DNA from: Natronosporangium hydrolyticum
GTDB lineage: Bacteria; Actinomycetota; Actinomycetes; Mycobacteriales; Micromonosporaceae
Length of the DNA stretch: 64,000 nucleotides
Direction of reading: 5' to 3'
Assembly (NCBI RefSeq): GCF_016925615.1
Contig: NZ_CP070499.1
Coordinates: forward strand, 5,456,001 to 5,520,000
A program made the position numbers and the translations under genes. The notes below the pieces were generated by a model that saw nothing but the letters and a program-made list of their open reading frames with translations, had not been told where the DNA came from and searched no databases. Shown piece by piece: positions 17,373 through 27,420 of this stretch. Every line of letters starts with the position of its first letter. The first letter of the stretch is position 1.

Positions 17373-17918
17373 ATGCCACACTTGTCTGCCCCCACCACCG
17401 ACGCCCGAGCTTCCTTCCTCACCGCGATGGCGGAGTTCATCGCGGAGGGCCGGGGCGAGCCGGGCGACGACAGCCTGGTCGGTGCGGAGCTGCGCCGGTT
17501 CCGCGCCGACTGGGCCACCGCGGCGGGGTTCGCCGGTTACGTCGCGGGGCTGCGCGCGGAGGCTGACCCGGACATCCCGCGGCCACCCGGCCGGGTGCCC
17601 GCCACCACGCTGTGGTGGTTGGCCGGCGAGGTCTACCTGGGCCGGCTGGCGATCCGGCACCAGCTCACCGAGCAGCTGCGGGAGGTCGGCGGCCACATCG
17701 GTTACGACGTCCGCCCGAGCGCCCGCCGGCGCGGCCACGCGACCGCCATGCTCGCCGCCGCGCTCCCGGTCGCCGCCTCGCTCGGCATCGACCCGGTGCT
17801 GATCACCTGCGACCACGACAACCTCGCTTCCCGCACAGTGATCGAGCGCAACGGCGGGGTGCTCGAGGACCAGCGCGGCAACAAGCTGCGCTACTGGCTG
17901 TCGACCAACTCCGGATAG
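17373..17918 (+). CDS. GNAT-family N-acetyltransferase
   Basis: 181 residues. The C-terminal half shows the GNAT acetyl-CoA motif: IGYDVRPSARRRGHATAML (motif A, R/Q-x-x-G-x-A form), then LITCDHDNLASRTVIERNGGVLE (motif B). The N-terminal ~75 residues hold the acceptor-binding side. The substrate cannot be told. Its end overlaps the end of the convergent DUF234-type ATPase gene by 28 bp. Confidence 0.88.
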   Translation: MPHLSAPTTDARASFLTAMAEFIAEGRGEPGDDSLVGAELRRFRADWATAAGFAGYVAGLRAEADPDIPRPPGRVPATTLWWLAGEVYLGRLAIRHQLTEQLREVGGHIGYDVRPSARRRGHATAMLAAALPVAASLGIDPVLITCDHDNLASRTVIERNGGVLEDQRGNKLRYWLSTNSG

Positions 17919-19366
17919 AGGTCCGCCGCACTGACCAACTGCACCCTCGGATCAGCGGCGGCGGCCTCCCATAGTTTGTCGTCGAAGCCGGCCGCGCTGT
18001 AGCAGGTCATGATCGTGTGGGAGGTGTCCAGCCCGGGCTTCGCGAGTAGCTCGACCGCCCGGCGCAAGCGGTCAAGGTGCGTCGTGGTCATGACCTTTCC
18101 CCACTTCGCTTCCCCGATCGAGAGCAACCGTCGCGGTCGACCCGGTTCGGTGGGCGCGAAGACGGCCACATCCACCTGAATCTGACTCCGGCCACCCGCA
18201 TCGGCGACCACCCCGGTACCTACCTCTCCCGGCAACCCGCCAAACCGGCCGGGTTCGGCGAGCAGCGCCCAACGACGGCACAGACTCTCAAAGTGCGGCC
18301 CGAGGAGCTGGGCCGTAAACCGAACCCGAGCGTCCTGCCACACCGCCGCGGCGCGGCCCGCTTCGAGCTGTCCCCACCGCGGGCGGCAAACCACCTCGTA
18401 GAAGGCGATCACCGGTTCTGCGATCCGGTAGGTGCTCCGACCTGGTCGGAACACATCGACCTCCCGGACAAGCAGGCCGGTGTCCTCCCAGACATTCAGG
18501 TAGTGACTAAGGTCGTTGGCTTTGCGGCCGACGTAGGAGGCGATACCACCTCTAGTGTTGTTGCCCGCCGCGACCGCCGCGAGGACTGAGTGGTACAGAT
18601 TCGGCTCCCGCTGACTCACCATCTCCTCCGCGAGCAGATAGCGCCCCTCGAGGAACAACGGGGTCCCTGGGTTCAGCACCGTCCGCAACACCCAATCATC
18701 GAAGTCGCCGGGGCCGAGCGGAACATCATCGTTGACGAAGGAGCGGTACGCCGGGGTGCCGCCCACCACCGCGTGGGTGAGCACGGCGAGGCGGGGGTCG
18801 GTGATCCCCCAGTAACGGGCAGCCGACTGGTATTCGAAAGGCCGGACCACGAACTCCAGGTTCGCCCGCCCTCGCAGCGGCGCGGAGCCAGCGAGCAACC
18901 GCCCCATCACCGACAGCGCCGAGCCGCACAGCAGCACCGACGGCCCTTCGTTGCGGGAGACCGCGCGGTCCACCTCCCGCTGCAGGATCGATGGCAACGC
19001 CGGCACGGCGTCGGTCAGGTAGGAGAACTCGTCCAACACCACCACTGTGCCGCGTAGCTCCGGAGCGGAGTAGAGGTGGGTGATCGCCTCGTCCCAGTCG
19101 GCGAACCGGTGCGGCGTGACGGGTGCGAGGTGACGGTCGAGCGCCGCGGCGAACAGCGCTAACGACTCCGTGGCGGTCGCCTGGGTAGCCCCGAAGTAGA
19201 GGCCGCCGGCCTGACTGGTCAACGCATCGAGAAGGTACGTCTTACCTTGCCGCCGACGGCCAGTGACGACGCCGAGCTGTGGCCGGGTTTTCGCCCGATC
19301 GGCGAACCGGGTGAGGAGATCCCATTCGGCTTCTCGGTCGTAGATTCGTGACGGTTTTGCCAGCAT
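17891..19366 (-). CDS. DUF234-type AAA+ ATPase with nuclease-like C-terminus
   Basis: 491 residues. Walker A variant GRRRQGKTYLL near residue 37, Walker B TVVVLDEFSYL (about 107-117), sensor-like LLCGSALSVMG, then a winged-helix region (NNTRGGIASYVGRKANDLSHYLNVWEDTGLLVRE). The last ~130 residues contain D...LLSIGEAKWGK, the D-(x)n-ExK pattern of PD-(D/E)xK nucleases, as in DUF234 ATPases. Family role is obscure; mobile-element or defence links are common. ATG 19366 has GGGGG 5 nt upstream; a GTG at 19390 is an alternative. GC looks a little lower than in its neighbours. Confidence 0.85.
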   Translation of the reverse strand: MLAKPSRIYDREAEWDLLTRFADRAKTRPQLGVVTGRRRQGKTYLLDALTSQAGGLYFGATQATATESLALFAAALDRHLAPVTPHRFADWDEAITHLYSAPELRGTVVVLDEFSYLTDAVPALPSILQREVDRAVSRNEGPSVLLCGSALSVMGRLLAGSAPLRGRANLEFVVRPFEYQSAARYWGITDPRLAVLTHAVVGGTPAYRSFVNDDVPLGPGDFDDWVLRTVLNPGTPLFLEGRYLLAEEMVSQREPNLYHSVLAAVAAGNNTRGGIASYVGRKANDLSHYLNVWEDTGLLVREVDVFRPGRSTYRIAEPVIAFYEVVCRPRWGQLEAGRAAAVWQDARVRFTAQLLGPHFESLCRRWALLAEPGRFGGLPGEVGTGVVADAGGRSQIQVDVAVFAPTEPGRPRRLLSIGEAKWGKVMTTTHLDRLRRAVELLAKPGLDTSHTIMTCYSAAGFDDKLWEAAAADPRVQLVSAADLYPELVDSQ

Positions 19367-19481
19367 CCGACCCCCGAAAGCAAGGAACACGTTTCTTAGA
19401 ATCGTACTCCTTCATCGCGGTTGCCGGTCGCGGGCAGTGTGGCGCGCCGCCGGCCGGGCCGGCGCCCCTAAGGTGCCGGGT

Positions 19482-20333
19482 ATGCCTTCGCCTTCCCCGC
19501 CGTCCGGGATGAAGCCGGATCCCGCCCCGGAGCCTGCCCCGGACCCTGCCGCCGCCTTGCCGACCGCGGTGGTGACCGGTGCCACCGCCGGCATCGGCGC
19601 CGCCTTCGCCCGGTTGCTGGCGGCCGAGTCGTACCGGTTGGTGCTGGTGGCCCGGGACGCCGACCGGCTGCGGGCGGTCGCGGCGGAGCTGGCGCCCGCG
19701 CCGGTGACCGTGCTGCCGGCCGATCTGGCGACCGAGGCGGGCGTCGCCGCGGTCGCCGAGCGACTCGCCGCGGACCCGCCCGAGCTACTGATCAACAATG
19801 CTGGGATCAGCCTGAATCGATCCTTTCTCGACTCCGACCCGGCCGCCGAGGAGCGGCTGTTGCGACTCAACGTGCACGCGGTGATGCGGCTGACCCTGGC
19901 CGTGGTGCCCGGGATGGCCGCCCGCGGTCACGGGGGCGTCGTCAACGTCTCCTCGGTCGCCGGGTTCACGGTGCCCCGCGCCGGCTCCACCTACTCGGCC
20001 GGCAAGGCCTGGGTGACGAACTTCAGTCAGTCCATCGGGTACGCGGTTCGTCCGCACGGCGTACGAGTGATGGCGTTGTGTCCCGGACTGGTCCGGACTG
20101 AGTTCCATCAACGCGCCGGGATCGACCTGTCCCGTACGTCGGATCGATGGTGGTTGACGCCTGATCACGTCGCGGCGGATGGACTCCGGTCACTGCGACG
20201 TGGGAGAATAGTGCGGGTGGTCGACTGGCGATATCGGATCCTCGTGGCGCTGCTGCGGGTCGCCCCGGGCGCATTGGTTCGCGCCATTTCGCGCGGTGGC
20301 GCGGCGTCTCGGCAACCACCCCGTACGCTGTAG
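19482..20333 (+). CDS. Short-chain dehydrogenase/reductase
   Basis: 283 residues from ATG 19482 (AAGGTG upstream). After a Pro-rich 25-residue leader, a classical SDR fold: TGATAGIG cofactor loop, LVARDAD, NNAG, catalytic Ser in NVSSVAG and YSAGK (Tyr-x-x-x-Lys). The C-terminus has a long hydrophobic helix (RILVALLRVAPGALVRAIS), suggesting membrane association as in the YqjQ-like SDRs of actinobacteria. Substrate unknown. It ends 2 bp before pyrE, so both are probably on one transcript. Confidence 0.88.
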   Translation: MPSPSPPSGMKPDPAPEPAPDPAAALPTAVVTGATAGIGAAFARLLAAESYRLVLVARDADRLRAVAAELAPAPVTVLPADLATEAGVAAVAERLAADPPELLINNAGISLNRSFLDSDPAAEERLLRLNVHAVMRLTLAVVPGMAARGHGGVVNVSSVAGFTVPRAGSTYSAGKAWVTNFSQSIGYAVRPHGVRVMALCPGLVRTEFHQRAGIDLSRTSDRWWLTPDHVAADGLRSLRRGRIVRVVDWRYRILVALLRVAPGALVRAISRGGAASRQPPRTL

Positions 20334-20335
20334 GT

Positions 20336-20869
20336 ATGGCTGATCGGGATGACCTGTGCAAGTTCATCACTGACCTGGCGGTGGTCCATGGTCCGGTGGT
20401 GCTCTCTTCGGGGCAGGAGGCGGACTGGTACGTCGACCTCCGGCGGGTGACGCTGCACCACGCCGCCGCACCATTGGTGGGGCGGGTGATGCGGGAGTTG
20501 ACCGCTGATCTGGAGTACGACGCAGTCGGTGGCCTGACCTTGGGGGCGGATCCGATAGCGACCGCGATGCTGCACGCGGCCGCGGCGCGGGGGGAGGTGC
20601 TTGATGCCTTTGTGGTCCGGAAGTCTGAGAAGACACACGCGCTGCAGCGGCGCATCGAGGGCCCGGACGTCGCGGGCCGTCGGGTATTGGCGGTCGAAGA
20701 TACCTCCACTACCGGCAGTAGCGTGCTCACTGCGGTGGCTGCGCTACGCGAAGCCGGAGCGGAGGTGGTGGGTGTGGCCGTTATCGTGGATCGCGGTGCT
20801 CGCGACGAGGTCGTATCCACTGGTCTGGCGTACCGGTCGGCCTACACGTTGACCGATCTCGGCCTTTAG
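20336..20869 (+). CDS. pyrE: Orotate phosphoribosyltransferase
   Basis: 177 residues. Joins orotate to PRPP to give OMP, the fifth step of pyrimidine synthesis. Seen: the PRPP-binding stretch VLAVEDTSTTGSS, the catalytic-loop Lys region VVRKSEKTHALQRRIEG, and N-terminal FITDLAVVHGPVVLSSGQEADWYVDLR with the family Lys-equivalent loop. Length is typical. It is 2 bp downstream of the SDR gene and away from other pyr genes, as is usual in actinobacteria. Confidence 0.95.
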   Translation: MADRDDLCKFITDLAVVHGPVVLSSGQEADWYVDLRRVTLHHAAAPLVGRVMRELTADLEYDAVGGLTLGADPIATAMLHAAAARGEVLDAFVVRKSEKTHALQRRIEGPDVAGRRVLAVEDTSTTGSSVLTAVAALREAGAEVVGVAVIVDRGARDEVVSTGLAYRSAYTLTDLGL

Positions 20870-20934
20870 GCCGAAAGAATTTATAGATATGACCAGGTAG
20901 GCAGATCGATTCTGCTGCTGGAAGGATGAAGTAC

Positions 20935-21291
20935 GTGGGTACTGCACTGGTAGAAACCAATCTCGTCGCCTCGCCGCTCGCTGGCGAGCCGATCCAACGG
21001 ACTGATGCCGAGAAGCTGGCGGGGGTGTTGAAGGCACTAGCGGACCCGGCCCGGCTGCGGCTGTTGAGCCTGATCCAGTCCTCGCCGGACGGTGAGGCGT
21101 GCGTGTGTGATCTGACCGAGCCGGTGGGCCTGTCCCAGCCGACGGTCAGCCACCACCTTCGGATCCTGACCGAGGCGGGGCTGCTCGAGCGCGAAAAGCG
21201 GGGGGTGTGGGCGTATTACCGCCTGGTGCCGACCGCGATCGGTGAGGTCGCTCAGCTGCTCACGCCGCCGAAGCGGCGCCGGAAGCGCTGA
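20935..21291 (+). CDS. ArsR/SmtB-family metalloregulator
   Basis: About 118 residues. The winged helix (LAGVLKALADPARLRLLSLIQ, LSQPTVSHHLRILTEAGLLEREKRGVWAYYRL) matches ArsR repressors. The recognition helix region carries CVCDL, the pair of cysteines that binds As(III)/Sb(III) in ArsR-type sensors. GTG 20935 has AAGGA 8 nt upstream; ATG 20926 (3 codons earlier) sits right on the SD. The stop overlaps the probable start of the class II aldolase gene. No arsenic transporter is adjacent, so the metal response needs testing. Confidence 0.88.
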   Translation: MGTALVETNLVASPLAGEPIQRTDAEKLAGVLKALADPARLRLLSLIQSSPDGEACVCDLTEPVGLSQPTVSHHLRILTEAGLLEREKRGVWAYYRLVPTAIGEVAQLLTPPKRRRKR

Positions 21292-21950
21292 ACCGCAACG
21301 ACCGCACCGCCGCCGACCTGTGCGACCAGCTCGCACAGGTCGGCGCGGACGCGGTACGCGCCGGCCTGGTGGTCGGTTCGGGCGGCAACCTCTCGGTGCG
21401 CGCCCCCGGCGGCGCCGAGTGCTGGGTGACCGCTCGGGGCACCTGGCTGGACCGGTTGACGCTGCGCGACTTCGTCCCGGTCCGGATCGCCGACGGCGCG
21501 CCGCTCGACCCGGCGGCGCCGGTCGCCTCCACGGAGGTGGCGCTGCACCTTCACACCTATCGGGCCCGCCCCGATGTCACCGTCGTGGTGCATCTGCATC
21601 CGCAGAGCGTCCTGTTGCTCGACGCGCTCGGTGAGCGGATCCGACTGGTCACCACCGACCATGCCTTCTATGTCGGCCGGATCGCCCGGGTGGGCGCCTA
21701 TCCACCGGGCTCCACCCTGCTCGCCGAGCGGGCGGCGGCGGCCGCGACCGAGGCGGAGTGCGTCATCCTCGCCCATCACGGCTGTTCCGTCCTGGCCGAC
21801 TCCGTCGAGCTGGCGCACAAGCGGGTACGCAACCTGGAAGAGGCGGCCCAGCTGACCTACCGGGCGGTGTTACTCGGCCGTGGGGACATTCCTGAGTGCC
21901 CCCCGGATGTTCTGCCCGCGCAGGGGCAGACCGCCACCCAGGCAATATGA
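21288..21950 (+). CDS. Class II aldolase/adducin-family protein
   Basis: About 220 residues, of the L-fuculose-phosphate aldolase fold. Zinc ligands are VVHLHPQS (HxH) and AHHGCSV; the catalytic Glu is in ASTEVALH; GSGGNLSVR is the phosphate loop. The only ordinary start, GTG 21369, would remove the conserved first helix (DLCDQLAQVGADAVRAGL), which is clearly coded upstream in the same frame with no ATG, GTG or TTG. The CTG at 21288, overlapping the ArsR stop as CTGA, is the best start and would couple the two genes. Substrate unknown. Confidence 0.8.
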   Translation: MNRNDRTAADLCDQLAQVGADAVRAGLVVGSGGNLSVRAPGGAECWVTARGTWLDRLTLRDFVPVRIADGAPLDPAAPVASTEVALHLHTYRARPDVTVVVHLHPQSVLLLDALGERIRLVTTDHAFYVGRIARVGAYPPGSTLLAERAAAAATEAECVILAHHGCSVLADSVELAHKRVRNLEEAAQLTYRAVLLGRGDIPECPPDVLPAQGQTATQAI

Positions 21951-22022
21951 GATAGTTTCCGGTTACGGATCTAGCTCAGCCCCTGGACCGCGCAGTCCAC
22001 TGGGGTAGGGGGAGGCAAGCCT

Positions 22023-23699
22023 GTGCCGGGACGACACCGCACCGCCAGTACGCTGCGCCGGCCGACGATCCGCACCCCCGCCGTCATCGCGCTGGTCGCG
22101 CTCGTCGCCACCGGTCTGGTGCTGGTGGTCCAGAACCTCGCCGACGCCGAGGGCTGCAGCGGCAACACCGGGGTCCGGCTCACCGTGGCCGCCGACCCGG
22201 CGATCGCCCCCGCCGTCCGGGAGGCCGCTGACGCGTGGATCGCCCAGGACGCCCCCGAACTCAACGGCGGCTGCGTCGCGGTCGACGTGACCGCCGCCGG
22301 CACCGCCGATGTCGCAACCGCACTGGCCGCCTCGGCCGGCGGCTTCCTCGACGCGGCGGAGCCGGCCGAGGCCGGGGAGCTGCCGGATGTCTGGGTGCCC
22401 GACTCCAGCTACTGGGTCTCGCAGTTGCGGTCGGTCAGCCGCGGACTCTTCGCCGGGGAGCCGGCCCCGCTGGCCACGAGCCCAGTGATGCTGGCGGCAT
22501 CCCCGGCCGCGGCAGACCTCTTCGACGGCGGGCCGGTCGACCCGGAGCAGTTACGGGAGCCGGTGCTCGGCGCGCTCGACGCCGGCTCCCCACCCCCGAT
22601 GCGGCTGACCGAACCGCGCCGCGACACCGCCGGGGTGGTCGGCGCCGGCTGGCTCCAGCAAGCGCTGGTCACCACCGACGAGGAGTTGCCGAACCTGGTC
22701 GGTGCGTTCCGCGCGCTGGACCAGCCACCCGCGGATGCGCCCGGCATGCTTGTCGAGTTCGACGCGGTGGCTACGGCCACCGGCGGTCCGGACGATGACG
22801 AGACCGGATCGGGCCTCGACGGGGTGGTGCTCGCGGCCGTCAGCGAGCAGGCGATCGAGACTCACAACCAGACCGCCGGCGCCAGCCGGGTGGCCGCGCT
22901 GCCGGTGACGGATGCGCCGGTGCTGGACTTCCCCTTCGCCGGGCTGGCCCGCGCCGTGCCCGGCGCACAGACCGCCGCCGGGATGCTCCACGACGCGCTC
23001 ACCGACCGGGCGGCGGTCTTCGGCGACCACGGTTTCCGGCCGGTAAGCGACGAGCCGGTGGTCGGCCCACCAGAGCAGGTCGCCGGCACGGTGCGGATCT
23101 GGACCTCGGCCACCCGGGACGCCCGGGTGCTGTCAGTGATCAACGTAAACGCGTCGATGGCGGAGCCGATCGGCCCGGTGGAGGTGCCGCTGCGCCGGAT
23201 CGACGCCTTCCAAGCCGCCGCCGAACAGGGCCTCGGGTTGTTCACCCCCGAAAGTGAGCTGGGGCACTGGGAGTACACCGACGATTGGCGGGAAGGAGCG
23301 CCGATCGCCACCCTGACCGAGGAGCACCAGGCGGAGATCCTCGCCTCGATCGGGTCGGTGACCCTCGCCGAAAGCAACGATTCCGCGTTCTTCGAGGTGC
23401 TGCTCGACGGGTACCGGGAGTTGAAGGAGGGTTACGACCCGGCCCGCTCCAACACGTTGATCGTGTGGACGGACACCGGCGACAACGTCGCGGACGACTC
23501 GGGCCTGACGGAGACCCTGGAGGAGCTGGAGCGGTTGGCCGATGTCACCCGACCGATCCGGGTAATCCTGCTCGGGCTGGGCCCGGATGTGGACATGACC
23601 CAACTGACGGCGGTCGCCGACGCCACCGGCGGCGGCGCCTTTCAACTGGAGAATCCGGACGAGATCGGGCTGGTCTTCCTGCGGGCGCTGCTCACCTGA
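22023..23699 (+). CDS. Membrane-anchored solute-binding / von Willebrand A-like protein
   Basis: 558 residues. An N-terminal helix (about 19-40) anchors it outside the membrane. Residues 45-330 resemble an extracellular solute-binding protein (VRLTVAADPAIAPAVREAADAW, LPDVWVPDSSYWVSQL). The last ~200 residues are VWA-like: VLSVINVNASM stands where DxSxS is expected, so the metal site (MIDAS) is degraded; then NTLIVWTDTGDN and IRVILLGLGPDVDM. Similar fusions are common and uncharacterised in actinobacteria. The 3' end overlaps the convergent DUF368 gene by 8 bp. Confidence 0.8.
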   Translation: MPGRHRTASTLRRPTIRTPAVIALVALVATGLVLVVQNLADAEGCSGNTGVRLTVAADPAIAPAVREAADAWIAQDAPELNGGCVAVDVTAAGTADVATALAASAGGFLDAAEPAEAGELPDVWVPDSSYWVSQLRSVSRGLFAGEPAPLATSPVMLAASPAAADLFDGGPVDPEQLREPVLGALDAGSPPPMRLTEPRRDTAGVVGAGWLQQALVTTDEELPNLVGAFRALDQPPADAPGMLVEFDAVATATGGPDDDETGSGLDGVVLAAVSEQAIETHNQTAGASRVAALPVTDAPVLDFPFAGLARAVPGAQTAAGMLHDALTDRAAVFGDHGFRPVSDEPVVGPPEQVAGTVRIWTSATRDARVLSVINVNASMAEPIGPVEVPLRRIDAFQAAAEQGLGLFTPESELGHWEYTDDWREGAPIATLTEEHQAEILASIGSVTLAESNDSAFFEVLLDGYRELKEGYDPARSNTLIVWTDTGDNVADDSGLTETLEELERLADVTRPIRVILLGLGPDVDMTQLTAVADATGGGAFQLENPDEIGLVFLRALLT

Positions 23700-24585
23700 C
23701 CGGGGCGGCCGGTGCGTCCTGGTCTCGGGCCCGCCGCTCCAGCAGCATGATGCCGACCACCACCGCCGCCCCGATCAGGCACAGCACCACCGCCAGGCCG
23801 ACCAGCTCACCCGGTGCCTGGAGCTGGTTCTGCTCGGTCTGCCACGGCCACAACGCCCGCAGCGCGCCCAGAATCAGCCCGGTCATCACCGCCAGCGTGG
23901 CCCGGTGCCAGTTGCTCAGCAGCCACTGCAACGCCTTGACGAACAGCGACAGTCCGCAGACCGCGCCGAGGAAGAAGGTGGCGATGTACGCGAGGTCGAG
24001 GTGGCGTACCGCCTCTCGGGTGGGGCCGTAGAGCCCGAAGGCGAGCAGCAGGAAGGCGCCGGAGACGCCCGGCAGCACCAGCGCGCAGATCGCGATCGCG
24101 GCGACCAGGAAGACCAGCGGCAGCGCGGGCGAGACCGAGAGCTGCAGCTGCCCGGTGAGCACGAACGCCGCCAGCGCGGCGACCGCGGCGAACCCCACCT
24201 CACGCCAGCCCCACCGGTCGACCATGGTCGCCGGCACCGCCAGCGCGGCCGCCACCATCCCGAGCAGCAGCGCCCGCATCGGCACCGGGTGCGCCTCGAT
24301 CAGCGGCGCGAGCAGCAGCAGGGCGATCACGAGGGTCGGTAGCATCCCACCCAGCAGCGGCAGGATCACGTCCCACCGGACCGACCGGAACTCGGCGCGG
24401 GCCCGGTCCCGGTCGGTGAAGACCGCCCGCACCCCGCTGACCAGGTGTCCGGCCGAGTCGATGAGGGTCTCATACACCCCGGTCACCAGGGCCACCGTGC
24501 CGCCGCTGACGCCGGGGACCGCCTCGGCCGCCCCGATCAGGCCGCCTCGGGCGACGTTCGCGGCACGGGCGCGGGTGACTGACAT
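23692..24585 (-). CDS. DUF368 membrane protein, possible polyprenyl-phosphate transporter
   Basis: 297 residues with about 8 transmembrane helices. The two family motifs are present: GGLIGAAEAVPGVSGGTVALVTGVYE near the N-terminus and ALVLPGVSGAFLLLAFGLYGP in the middle. DUF368 proteins were linked to undecaprenyl-phosphate recycling (PopT) in other bacteria, so a role in returning the cell-wall lipid carrier is likely but not shown here. ATG 24585 with AAGGTG 6 nt upstream. Confidence 0.88.
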   Translation of the reverse strand: MSVTRARAANVARGGLIGAAEAVPGVSGGTVALVTGVYETLIDSAGHLVSGVRAVFTDRDRARAEFRSVRWDVILPLLGGMLPTLVIALLLLAPLIEAHPVPMRALLLGMVAAALAVPATMVDRWGWREVGFAAVAALAAFVLTGQLQLSVSPALPLVFLVAAIAICALVLPGVSGAFLLLAFGLYGPTREAVRHLDLAYIATFFLGAVCGLSLFVKALQWLLSNWHRATLAVMTGLILGALRALWPWQTEQNQLQAPGELVGLAVVLCLIGAAVVVGIMLLERRARDQDAPAAPVR

Positions 24586-24718
24586 GCGCGACACCTTATC
24601 CGAGCCCGACGGGGGTCCTGGCACGTACCGGCCGGCACCCGCTGGTCGCGGCCCACCGCCCCGGCACGCCCTGAGATAAATGCACGGTATGCCGGATTTG
24701 CACATATAGCATGCTGTG

Positions 24719-25858
24719 ATGCGTACCCAGCTAAAGCGACTCGCCGCCGCCGGCAGCGCCGGGGCGCTACTCGCCGCCGCCGGCTGCGGCGGCAACGACC
24801 CGGTCGACCTGCGCGCCTACGAACTGCTCCCCGGCATGCCGGAGTACCTCACCAGCGACAATGTGTACGGTGGCGCCGGGCCGGAGATGTTCGCCGAACA
24901 CGTCCGCGACCACCCGGCGGTGGTCTACGCGGCCAGCTACCGCGACGACGAGGTCTACATCATCGATCAGGCGACCGGCGAAGTCGTCGACATCGTCCCC
25001 GGCGGACCCGGGCCCCGGTACATAGTGCCCGGCTACGACCTGAGCACCCTGTACGTCGCCGCCAGCGACCCGACCGACAGCGGGCTGGTCGTGATCGATC
25101 CGGCGAACAACTCACCAGCCGACTTCGTCGACCTCCCGGAGATCAGCAACCTCTACTTCGCACCCGACGGCACGTACGCCATCGCGGTCGCCGAAACAGC
25201 CGGCGGCCTCGACTTCTACCACCCGAACAGCTGGCAGCACGCGGGCTCACTGGACCTGCCCGGCTGCCATGGCGCCAGCCACCTGGACTACTCCGCCGAC
25301 GGCCGCACGATGCTGGTCAGCTGCGCCGGCGCCGGCAAAGTCGTCGCGCTGGCCACCGACAGCCTCGACCAGCTCGCCGAGTTCGACTTCACCGAACAGG
25401 ACGCCAGCTCCCCGCAGGACGTCCGGCTCACCCCGGACGGGCAGTACTTCCTGGTCGCCGACGCGGGCGCCGGCGGGGTGCAGCTACTGGCGGGCGACGC
25501 AAGCACGGTAAGCGGGTTCGTCGCCACCGGCGAAGGCGCGCACGCGATCTACTTCAGCCGCGACGCCCAACACGCGTACGTGGTCAACCGCGACGAGGCG
25601 AACGTCACCGTGCTGGACCTCGGGTCGTTCTCGGCGGTCGCCGAATGGCCGGTGCCGACCAGCACGCTCGACCTCGGCGGCGTAAACGCCGACGGGACCC
25701 TGCTGTGGCTCGCCGGCGGCGACGACGAGGTCTACGCCATCGACACCGACAGCGGCGAACTCCGGACCCGGACCACCGTGGGCCCCGGCACCTACAGCGT
25801 CACCGTCTGGCCGCAGCCGGGGCGCTACTCGCTCGGACACACCGGCAGCCTGCGGTGA
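24719..25858 (+). CDS. Beta-propeller lipoprotein
   Basis: 379 residues. Signal peptide with lipobox AAAGC (Cys near residue 23), then about seven repeats of a YVTN/NHL-like beta-propeller (VVYAASYRDDEVYIID, TLYVAASDPTDSGLVVID, HAYVVNRDEANVTVLD, LLWLAGGDDEVYAID). These proteins usually bind partners at the cell surface; no ligand is known here. No SD is visible. TATAGC 13-14 bp before the start suggests a leaderless or very short 5' end. GTG 24716 is one codon upstream. Confidence 0.82.
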   Translation: MRTQLKRLAAAGSAGALLAAAGCGGNDPVDLRAYELLPGMPEYLTSDNVYGGAGPEMFAEHVRDHPAVVYAASYRDDEVYIIDQATGEVVDIVPGGPGPRYIVPGYDLSTLYVAASDPTDSGLVVIDPANNSPADFVDLPEISNLYFAPDGTYAIAVAETAGGLDFYHPNSWQHAGSLDLPGCHGASHLDYSADGRTMLVSCAGAGKVVALATDSLDQLAEFDFTEQDASSPQDVRLTPDGQYFLVADAGAGGVQLLAGDASTVSGFVATGEGAHAIYFSRDAQHAYVVNRDEANVTVLDLGSFSAVAEWPVPTSTLDLGGVNADGTLLWLAGGDDEVYAIDTDSGELRTRTTVGPGTYSVTVWPQPGRYSLGHTGSLR

Positions 25859-25890
25859 CCTCGCCCACCCCGGCCACCGCGCGCGGTGGG

Positions 25891-26121
25891 TCAGCGGTCG
25901 TAGTCGTCCTCGATGTCGATCACGATGGACTGCTCCATCGCGTCCCACTCCCCGACCTCGAAGCTCCGGCTCGGGGATGCCACCGGCGCCGGCTCCGGCT
26001 CCGGGCTCGCCGACATCGCCTGCTCGGCAGCGTCCTCCGGCGGCGCCTCCAGATCACGTTCGTCCGGATCGGGGCGCCCGGCCGGGTCGCCGGGAGCAAG
26101 CTCTTCGTCGGGTCGGGCCAT
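25891..26121 (-). CDS. Small acidic hypothetical protein
   Basis: 76 residues, mostly Glu, Asp, Pro and Ala, with a hydrophobic-acidic end (EQSIVIDIEDDYDR). AGGAGG sits 6 nt upstream of ATG 26121, which argues for translation. Likely disordered. It is divergent from fbaA and convergent with the lipoprotein gene; a CCACCGCGCGCGGTGG palindrome (25874-25889) between the two ends may stop transcription. Confidence 0.6.
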   Translation of the reverse strand: MARPDEELAPGDPAGRPDPDERDLEAPPEDAAEQAMSASPEPEPAPVASPSRSFEVGEWDAMEQSIVIDIEDDYDR

Positions 26122-26255
26122 GCTGGAACCTCCTGCTCGTCAAACTCCTCCCCACGGTACGGGGTGACGCGTGGAGACGCACCCGGCTGGGGAATACTTC
26201 GGGACAGGGACGTCGTGGTCCCGCGTACCCGCGTTCGCAGATTCAAGGAGCAGAC

Positions 26256-27281
<1,026 letters not shown>

Positions 27282-27292
27282 CCACCGAGCTG

Positions 27293-27331
27293 TCGGGGTG
27301 GGGTCTGCCGCGCTGGCGAACCCCACCCCGA
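27293..27331 (+). terminator. Terminator of fbaA
   Basis: Twelve-bp perfect stem: TCGGGGTGGGGT (27293-27304) pairs with ACCCCACCCCGA (27320-27331) across a 15-nt loop, 11 bp after the fbaA stop. No T-run follows, as is common in high-GC bacteria. Confidence 0.75.
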
Positions 27332-27420
27332 TCGTCGACCAGCGGGGTGAGGGCCACCACCGGCGACGGCCAGACCGCGGCCGGTCACATCGCCCAGCGT
27401 CCTGCTTGCGCCATCGGCCG

